Shown here: piece after piece, positions 1 through 3,824 of the stretch
How positions within the stretch are numbered: the stretch's first letter is position 1
How the letters are laid out: each line of letters starts with the position of its first letter
From: Clostridiaceae bacterium
GTDB lineage: Bacteria > Bacillota > Clostridia > Oscillospirales > Acutalibacteraceae
Length of the DNA: 11,356 nt
Direction: 5' to 3'
Assembly: GCA_016292575.1 (NCBI GenBank)
Contig: JAEDIH010000055.1
Span: 1-11,356, forward strand
Notes under the pieces: generated by a model
What the model was told of the DNA's origin: nothing
Database searches by the model: none
Seen by the model: only the letters and a program-made list of their open reading frames with translations
Made by a program: the position numbers and the translations under genes

Positions 1-44
1 TCACTGTATTTTCTGCAACCTCGCCATGGATTCCACATAGCCAT
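1..44 (-). CDS. DUF5131 (phage Gp37/Gp68-like) family protein, N-terminal fragment
   Basis: Only the first 14 complete codons are in the window; the gene runs off the left edge. The start ATG (44-42) is preceded on the minus strand by GAGGTGAG, a good ribosome site, 35 bases after the macro-domain stop. The visible peptide, MAMWNPWRGCRKYS, matches the opening I recall for DUF5131 proteins, where 'WNPW-GC-K-S' is followed by a cysteine cluster 'GC..CY'. Members of the family with that cluster resemble radical-SAM-type iron-sulfur proteins, but their function is not established. It is the last visible gene of the TetR-led operon, next to the macro-domain gene, so a linked role is possible. The call rests on 14 residues and needs the sequence beyond the edge. 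Confidence 0.6.
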   Translation of the reverse strand, partial: MAMWNPWRGCRKYS

Positions 45-79
45 ATTCTCACCTCATCAAATTCTTATTTATCGAACTC

Positions 80-928
80 TCACGCTCCGAGCAAACTCTG
101 GTCAAATGCGAACAGAGCCTCATTTATTTCAAAGACATTGTAGTTTTCATTCTCGATGAAATACTCAATGATGATGTCGAACTTGTTAGAGTGAGAGAGT
201 GCAAATCCAGCCTTCATGAGCATATCCTTTGTTTCATCCAGAGACTTTGCCTTCTTAGAGGCAACAGCCATCGGCGCGACGGTCATGAGCATATCAATCT
301 CTTCGTCAGCTTCTTCGCAGACTGAGGCTTCGCAGATAAGCTCTTTTTCATGGAACGCATTCAGCCGACGCAGACGCTCAGAGTAGTCATCGGTATGCTC
401 GTCCACATAGTTATCGTCTATGTACTCTGCAATGTCCGCATAGAGCCTACCGCTGATCTGATATGCTTTCCTGTCAAAGATGACAATATAGACGGTCATA
501 TCGTTTTCAAGCAGGAACTCACTGATCGTATCAATGGCAATTCGGAGCGCCTGGTCTTTCGGATAACCGTAGATGCCGGATGAAATGAGAGGAAATGCAA
601 CCGTCTCACATTCCTTATCCTTAGCCAGCGCAAGAGAAGTGCGATAGCAGGAAATGAGCTGGTCACGCTCTCCATGCTTGCCGTCCCGCCAGCGGGGGCC
701 TACGGCATGGATCACATATTTGCAGGGCAGCTTGTAGCCCTTCGTAATCTTGGCGCTGCCGGTTTCACATCCGCCCAGCGTTTTACATTCAGCCAGCAGC
801 TCCGGTCCTGCAGCACGATGGATGCAGCCGTCAACACCACCACCGCCGAGAAGCGATGAGTTAGCAGCGTTGACGATTGCGTCCACTTTCATTTTTGTGA
901 TGTCGTTTCTAACGATTTGAAGAGGCAT
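80..928 (-). CDS. Macro-domain protein (ADP-ribose / O-acetyl-ADP-ribose hydrolase type) with shortened C-terminal extension
   Basis: A 282-residue cytoplasmic protein. Residues 1-170 are a macro domain of the YmdB/MacroD type. The nucleotide-binding and catalytic stretch has N20, N23, the loop GGGGVDG (28-34) with candidate catalytic D33, and H37. The phosphate loop is PLISSGIYGYP (113-123). Such proteins remove ADP-ribose from proteins or nucleic acid, or deacetylate O-acetyl-ADP-ribose; the actual substrate here is unknown. The start is set by GGTGGG ahead of the ATG and by the family's usual MPLQIVRNDIT opening. After a variable linker the C-terminus (about 228-282) is the conserved tail LDETKDMLMKAGFALSHS through FDQSLLGA. 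In relatives I recall, about 60 further residues (an HTH-like helical segment) precede this tail. They are missing here, apparently removed in frame near bases 235-250. The gene lies between the cysteine hydrolase (52-base gap) and the DUF5131 gene. Confidence 0.9.
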   Translation of the reverse strand: MPLQIVRNDITKMKVDAIVNAANSSLLGGGGVDGCIHRAAGPELLAECKTLGGCETGSAKITKGYKLPCKYVIHAVGPRWRDGKHGERDQLISCYRTSLALAKDKECETVAFPLISSGIYGYPKDQALRIAIDTISEFLLENDMTVYIVIFDRKAYQISGRLYADIAEYIDDNYVDEHTDDYSERLRRLNAFHEKELICEASVCEEADEEIDMLMTVAPMAVASKKAKSLDETKDMLMKAGFALSHSNKFDIIIEYFIENENYNVFEINEALFAFDQSLLGA

Positions 929-980
929 GATCCCACCATTCTTTCTGATTTACAAGCTGCATGTTATCGGTCTGACATTC

Positions 981-1469
981 TTACATGACTTCGCTGAGTT
1001 CACCGACAGTGCAGCCCTTGCTTGCATAGTATTCCATCATCTCAGGGAGTTTCTTTTTGTCATAGCTTGTGATGCAGTCGGACAAAACATGAACGGCATA
1101 TCCGGCTTTGGACATGTTGTAGCAGGTGGATTTTACGCAAGCTGTGGCATCTGCACCGGCGACAAAAAACTCGGTGATGTTGCGTTTCTGGATAAAGGCT
1201 GCAAATTCTTCGCTTGTTAAAGCATTGCTCTTTGTTTTGGTAAAAATGTGATCGGACACAATTTTCAGCTCAGGAACCAACTCTGCGCCGCGAGTATCAG
1301 GCTTAAATGTTCTCGTTCCGGCAGATAAATTGTTGTGTTGAATGTAGACAACATCCATATTGTTTGCAACCGCCCAATCAATCGCTTGGTTGGTGGTCCC
1401 AATGATCTCTTTGTAATTTTTTGTAATGTCATTCTGGAGGTCGATCACGACCAAGGCAGCGTTTTTCAT
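981..1469 (-). CDS. Isochorismatase-family cysteine hydrolase
   Basis: A 162-residue cytoplasmic enzyme of the isochorismatase/nicotinamidase superfamily. The catalytic triad can be read directly: D10 in VVIDLQND, K78 in FTKTKSNAL and nucleophile C111 in GADATACVKST. The length is close to that of small single-domain members, which hydrolyse amides such as nicotinamide, N-carbamoyl compounds or related substrates. The sequence does not settle which. The metal-site pattern of true nicotinamidases (DxH with a further His) is not evident, so I do not call pncA. The ATG follows a strong GGAGG with 6-base spacing. It lies 35 bases after the flavodoxin stop and 52 before the macro gene, in the same operon. 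Beside an ADP-ribose-handling macro protein a role in NAD or nucleotide turnover is conceivable, but that is only inference. Confidence 0.88.
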   Translation of the reverse strand: MKNAALVVIDLQNDITKNYKEIIGTTNQAIDWAVANNMDVVYIQHNNLSAGTRTFKPDTRGAELVPELKIVSDHIFTKTKSNALTSEEFAAFIQKRNITEFFVAGADATACVKSTCYNMSKAGYAVHVLSDCITSYDKKKLPEMMEYYASKGCTVGELSEVM

Positions 1470-1504
1470 TATATTCCTCCAACATCTCTTATTTTGTTTG
1501 TCTC

Positions 1505-1984
1505 TTAAATATGTAATCCATCAACCCAAGCCGTCAGTTCTTCATGGCTGGTATTGTGATTGAAGACCTTGCCCTCAATCAGCTTTGCGCCGGTACAACT
1601 CGGCATCAGCTTCTCATTGCTCTTGCCCATGCCGCTGCCACCGGAGGTAGCAAAGGGAATGATAGTCTTCCCGGTCAGGTCATAGCTTTCAAGAAAGGTG
1701 TTGATGATATGGGGAGCCACATACCACCAAATCGGAAACCCGACAAATACGGTGTCATAGTCATCCATATTGTCACGCTTACCGGCAATAGCAGGACGGG
1801 ATGCCGGATCGTTCATCTCAATGGTGCTGCGAGACTGCTTATCTGTCCAATCAAGGTCAGCTTTCGTGTAGGGGACTTCCGGCTCGATCTCATAAAGGTC
1901 TGCGCCGATAGCCTCAGATAAAGTCTCTGCCACTTTTGCGGTCACTCCGCTTGCAGAGAAGTATGCAACTAATTTTCTACTCAT
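1505..1984 (-). CDS. Flavodoxin (flavodoxin_4 type)
   Basis: A 159-residue FMN-binding electron-transfer protein or small flavin reductase. The FMN phosphate loop is near the N-terminus (residues 8-16, YFSASGVTA, family pattern Y-F-S-x-T-G-N-T). It is followed by VAETLSEAIGADLYEIEP, typical of the short 'flavodoxin_4' proteins of Clostridia. Flavin-contact loops are seen at GFPIWWYVAPHIINTFLE (about 82-99) and FATSGGSGMGKS (about 111-122). The whole length agrees with a complete domain, with no signal peptide or membrane segment. The ATG has GGAGG nine bases upstream. It sits third in the TetR-led operon, 18 bases after the unknown small gene. Flavodoxins of this class often lie beside TetR or MerR regulators and are induced by stress, which would fit. 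The physiological partner cannot be named from sequence. Confidence 0.92.
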   Translation of the reverse strand: MSRKLVAYFSASGVTAKVAETLSEAIGADLYEIEPEVPYTKADLDWTDKQSRSTIEMNDPASRPAIAGKRDNMDDYDTVFVGFPIWWYVAPHIINTFLESYDLTGKTIIPFATSGGSGMGKSNEKLMPSCTGAKLIEGKVFNHNTSHEELTAWVDGLHI

Positions 1985-2002
1985 TTCTGTTTGCCTCCAA
2001 AT

Positions 2003-2365
2003 CTATTTGCCTTCTTCATTCAGCACTGCTTGTAGCAGCTTTTCCAGAAGATCGATCGTCCGATTCAAGTTTATACCTTCCTCTTTGGTTTGTCCCATGT
2101 GGTCAAGCACAGCTTTGAATACCGTAGTCCTGTCCACTTTTGTTTCGGCGTCAAAACGGTCAAGAATACCCTTGACGATTAACGCGGCTTCCAACTGTTC
2201 CTGTGTGAGTTCAGGCATTTTTAAGAGTTCAGCCATCCCTTCATTCTCCATGATTGTTTCGTATTTCAGGTAATCGTATTGCTCATCCGTCATCAACTCC
2301 TGAAAACAGTTGATCATGATATGGATGCGGAACCCGCAGTTTTCTTCGGGGGGTAATTCAGACAT
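2003..2365 (-). CDS. Small acidic protein of unknown function, translationally coupled to TetR gene
   Basis: I do not recognise a family for this 120-residue protein. It has no signal peptide or transmembrane stretch, is rich in Glu, Asp, Leu and Met, and reads as mostly helical. The first part carries GFRIHIMINCFQELMTDEQY; a middle helix rich in Glu and Leu follows, and the end (NRTIDLLEKLLQAVLNEEGK) could form a coiled coil. Its ATG lies inside the last codons of the TetR gene (shared bases 2358-2365), so translation is probably coupled. Weak GGAG and AAGG sites occur inside the TetR coding end. It precedes the flavodoxin by 18 bases. The coupling suggests it works with the regulator or as a small partner of the flavodoxin, but this is inference. 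That the frame is real rests on its position, frame length and the tight spacing on both sides. Confidence 0.7.
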   Translation of the reverse strand: MSELPPEENCGFRIHIMINCFQELMTDEQYDYLKYETIMENEGMAELLKMPELTQEQLEAALIVKGILDRFDAETKVDRTTVFKAVLDHMGQTKEEGINLNRTIDLLEKLLQAVLNEEGK

Positions 2366-2906
2366 AATGTGCCTTTTCTCCGATCTCTTTCAAAAGAGAC
2401 ATGAGAAAATCAATCATCTCCTCCGGCGTTTCCTGCATGCCGGTATCCACCCATTTCTTTGTGACGCTGTTGATCAGCCCCATTTTCCCAACGATAAGAT
2501 ACTTGTTCTGTATCGTATCCTCCGCGAACAGGGACTCGCTTTGTTGGATCTTGTCTTCAGTTCTGGTAAAGATTACGGATATGTTTTCAAAGCGGATTTT
2601 TTTCATCTGCTTTTGCCTCCGCTCGATACGATAGAAATGATTGAACAGAAATTCGCGCCACTTTCTTTCGTCATAGTGATGGAGTATCGGCGAGACATCT
2701 TCTATCAATTCCTCGGACAGCTCATCAGAGATAGCATCAATTACATCATTGATCGAATTGAAGTTCCGATAAAACGACGCCCTCGCAACCCCGGCGCGGG
2801 TGACGATATCCGTTACCGTGATGTCCATATACGGCTTCTCCGCCATGAGCTGTATAACCGAGTCTTTGATTCCCTGTTTAACGGAATAGCCTTCGCTTTT
2901 TTTCAT
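2358..2906 (-). CDS. TetR/AcrR-family transcriptional regulator
   Basis: A 182-residue DNA-binding repressor of the TetR class. The N-terminal helix-turn-helix is clear: IKDSVIQLMAEKPYMDITV, then TDIVTRAGVARASFYRNF (about residues 32-49), with the usual 'G-V-x-R-x-S-F-Y-R-N-F' recognition helix. Residues 50-182 form the variable helical ligand and dimerisation part, whose inducer cannot be predicted. The start ATG follows AAAAGGGGAT with a rather long spacing. It is the first gene of the minus-strand operon and overlaps the next gene by 8 bases. Upstream lie a near-consensus promoter (3017-3045) and a perfect palindrome (2988-3004) just past the predicted start point, a likely autoregulatory operator. 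A remnant of a MATE efflux gene faces the other way next to it, suggesting the regulator once also controlled that pump. Confidence 0.92.
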   Translation of the reverse strand: MKKSEGYSVKQGIKDSVIQLMAEKPYMDITVTDIVTRAGVARASFYRNFNSINDVIDAISDELSEELIEDVSPILHHYDERKWREFLFNHFYRIERRQKQMKKIRFENISVIFTRTEDKIQQSESLFAEDTIQNKYLIVGKMGLINSVTKKWVDTGMQETPEEMIDFLMSLLKEIGEKAHYV

Positions 2907-2987
2907 GATACAAAATCATCCCCTTTTGTCTCATTTGTCGAAACTATATTGAATTCTTAGCAGTGCTGATATATAATTGCCTCCATC

Positions 2988-3004
2988 TGATACATTATGT
3001 ATCA
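2988..3004. promoter_or_regulatory. Candidate TetR operator (17-base palindrome)
   Basis: TGATACATTATGTATCA is a perfect inverted repeat with 8-base arms around one central base. It starts about 6-13 bases downstream of the predicted transcription start of the TetR operon, where a bound dimer would block transcription. TetR regulators commonly bind palindromes of 15-20 bases in their own promoter region. Assigning this site to this regulator is inference. Confidence 0.6.
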
Positions 3005-3016
3005 AATATATACAGT

Positions 3017-3045
3017 ATTGTACCATCATCGCTTCGAAATGTCAA
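3017..3045 (-). promoter_or_regulatory. Promoter of the TetR-flavodoxin-macro operon
   Basis: On the minus strand a perfect -35 TTGACA (3045-3040) is separated by exactly 17 bases from a -10 TACAAT (3022-3017). Transcription would start near 3010 and give a leader of about 100 bases before the TetR ATG at 2906. The next plus-strand bases belong to the MATE remnant, so the deletion that removed most of that gene ended close to this promoter. Confidence 0.75.
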
Positions 3046-3061
3046 GAAAAAGGAAAGGTGA

Positions 3062-3244
3062 TTTCAAAGCCGACAGGGAATCATATACATTCCCGCAGTG
3101 TTTATCATTCAGACCCTGCTTGGCATTACGGGGCTTGTCTGGGCACAGCCTGTGGCGGATGTGCTTTCCTTGATACTTGTTGCGGTACTGTATATCTTCA
3201 CAATTCGAAAAATGAAAACCAAAACCATTTCGGCAACACATTGA
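3062..3244 (+). pseudogene. MATE-family efflux pump, C-terminal remnant
   Basis: A reading frame open from 3062 to the TGA at 3242-3244 encodes about 60 residues without a start codon. It includes SRQGIIYIPAVFII, then LLGITGLVWAQPVADVLSL, two hydrophobic segments and a basic end (FTIRKMKTK). This is the pattern of the last two membrane helices of a MATE multidrug/Na+ antiporter: 'SRQG..-IP', then 'G..W..P-AD-S', then a short basic tail. The family is about 440-460 residues long, so roughly the first 85-90% is missing. A stop (3059-3061) closes the frame just upstream. A neighbouring frame there reads GKVIS, so a small frameshift may also be present. It points away from the TetR gene, the usual layout for a regulator and its pump. 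No functional transporter can be made from it. Confidence 0.7.
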
Positions 3245-3286
3245 TTTTGATGATATCAGTGCGGCTAATATCCGGGAATTTTTAAC
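3245..3286. other. Short spacer between MATE remnant and IS66 remnant
   Basis: These 42 bases hold no gene, promoter or terminator that I can support. The eight bases directly left of the IS end (3279-3286, TTTTTAAC) are not repeated on the right side of the element (GGACGAAA). Any original target duplication has therefore been lost, or the two flanks were brought together by rearrangement. Confidence 0.5.
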
Positions 3287-3304
3287 GTAACCCCCAAATA
3301 ACCC
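3287..3304 (+). repeat. IS66 remnant terminal inverted repeat, left copy
   Basis: Eighteen bases, GTAACCCCCAAATAACCC, exactly complementary to 3711-3728. The GTAA tip is usual for IS66-family ends. Confidence 0.85.
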
Positions 3305-3327
3305 AGCGTCCCGGCAAATAGAATTAA

Positions 3328-3372
3328 CCCCCGAAGAATTAACTCTCTCAAACGAGCGACATTCTTCGGGGG
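3328..3372 (-). terminator. Hairpin after the transposase fragment
   Basis: CCCCCGAAGAAT (3328-3339) pairs perfectly with ATTCTTCGGGGG (3361-3372), giving a 12-base stem with a 21-base loop. It lies just past the transposase stop and, read on the minus strand, is followed by GGTTAATTCTATTTG. It may act as the element's terminator, although the loop is large and the U-run broken. Confidence 0.5.
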
Positions 3373-3377
3373 GTGTC

Positions 3378-3626
3378 TTATTCAGATTTCAGCGGTAACC
3401 GTTTTTCGCCGGTGCGGAATATGTTCGTCAGATATTCTTTGACATCAATGCCGTTTGCCTGTGCGGTGTTGATGATTGAATAGGCTGCCACACCGGCGTC
3501 GGCTCCTTTCGGCGAGGTGGAAAACAGCCGGTTTTTCCTGCCGATGACAAAAGGCTTTACCGCTCTTTCGGCTAAGTTGTTGTCTATCGGAATCTGCGGA
3601 TCTTCAAGGAAAGCGTAAAGATTCAT
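3378..3626 (-). pseudogene. IS66 transposase, C-terminal fragment
   Basis: An 82-residue frame matching the end of the large IS66 (TnpC-type) DDE transposase. NLYAFLEDPQIPIDNNLAERAV contains the last catalytic acid (E20 in NNLAER). RKNRLFSTSPKGADA and AYSIINTAQANGIDVKEYL follow, all conserved C-terminal motifs of the family. The full protein is about 500 residues, so the zinc-finger region, the helix-turn-helix and the first two catalytic aspartates are absent. The nominal ATG at 3626 is the internal residue next to the deletion junction, not a true start; an in-frame TAA lies three codons before it. A strong hairpin (3626-3665) occupies the junction. It cannot be an active transposase. Confidence 0.88.
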
Positions 3627-3665
3627 TCTAAGTTAGTCTAAATCGCTCTTTAGACTCGCTTAGAA
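3626..3665. repeat. Imperfect inverted repeat at the IS66 deletion junction
   Basis: TTCTAAG (3626-3632) pairs with CTTAGAA (3659-3665), and AGTCTAAA (3635-3642) with TTTAGACT (3649-3656), separated by a 2x2 mismatch and closed by a six-base loop. Together this gives 15 base pairs exactly where native transposase sequence stops. A further ATTTAGAC occurs just to the right. Confidence 0.6.
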
Positions 3666-3710
3666 CTGATGAGACTATTTAGACCGGTTTGGTCTTCTTG
3701 GGTAGTCGAG

Positions 3711-3728
3711 GGGTTATTTGGGGGTTAC
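3711..3728 (-). repeat. IS66 remnant terminal inverted repeat, right copy
   Basis: Exact reverse complement of 3287-3304. It defines the right end of the element, 96 bases past the stop codon of the exported amidase gene. Confidence 0.85.
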
Positions 3729-3768
3729 GGACGAAAAAAACTTGTCAGCAACGATAATATATAGAATC

Positions 3769-3801
3769 AGCCGAACCGGCGCAGGGTGTGCCGGTTCGGC
3801 T
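3769..3801 (-). terminator. Terminator hairpin of the exported amidase gene
   Basis: AGCCGAACCGGC (3769-3780) pairs perfectly with GCCGGTTCGGCT (3790-3801), a 12-base GC-rich stem with a nine-base loop. It lies 24 bases downstream of the stop of the 3825-6791 gene. On the minus strand it is followed by GATTCTATATATTA, a weak U-rich tail, so termination is likely but not textbook. Confidence 0.7.
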
Positions 3802-3824
3802 GTGGAGAATTAGAATTAATCCGG

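Larger units (their letters stand above)
3287..3728 (-). mobile_element. Internally deleted IS66-family element (442 bases)
   Basis: The element is bounded by perfect 18-base terminal inverted repeats: GTAACCCCCAAATAACCC at 3287-3304 and its reverse complement at 3711-3728. Inside is only the C-terminal part of an IS66 transposase (3378-3626, minus strand). Complete IS66 elements are about 2.5 kb with three genes (two small accessory proteins and the large transposase), so about 2 kb has been lost from the interior. The ends are intact, so it could in principle be moved by a related transposase elsewhere in the genome, like a miniature element. No 8-base target duplication is visible. Confidence 0.82.

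Noticed and set aside
2343..2355. 13-base TTCTTCGGGGGGT shared with the IS66 hairpin (3362-3374)
   Set aside because: No similarity extends beyond 13 bases and one copy is inside coding sequence, so chance is the simplest explanation.
2310..2960. 216-codon open frame on the plus strand, antisense to the TetR gene
   Set aside because: It lies wholly opposite the well-supported TetR and coupled genes, has no ribosome site and matches no family I know.
2977..3285. 102-codon plus-strand frame next to the TetR promoter
   Set aside because: The MATE-like sequence is in a different frame (3062-3244); this frame gives a meaningless peptide across the remnant.
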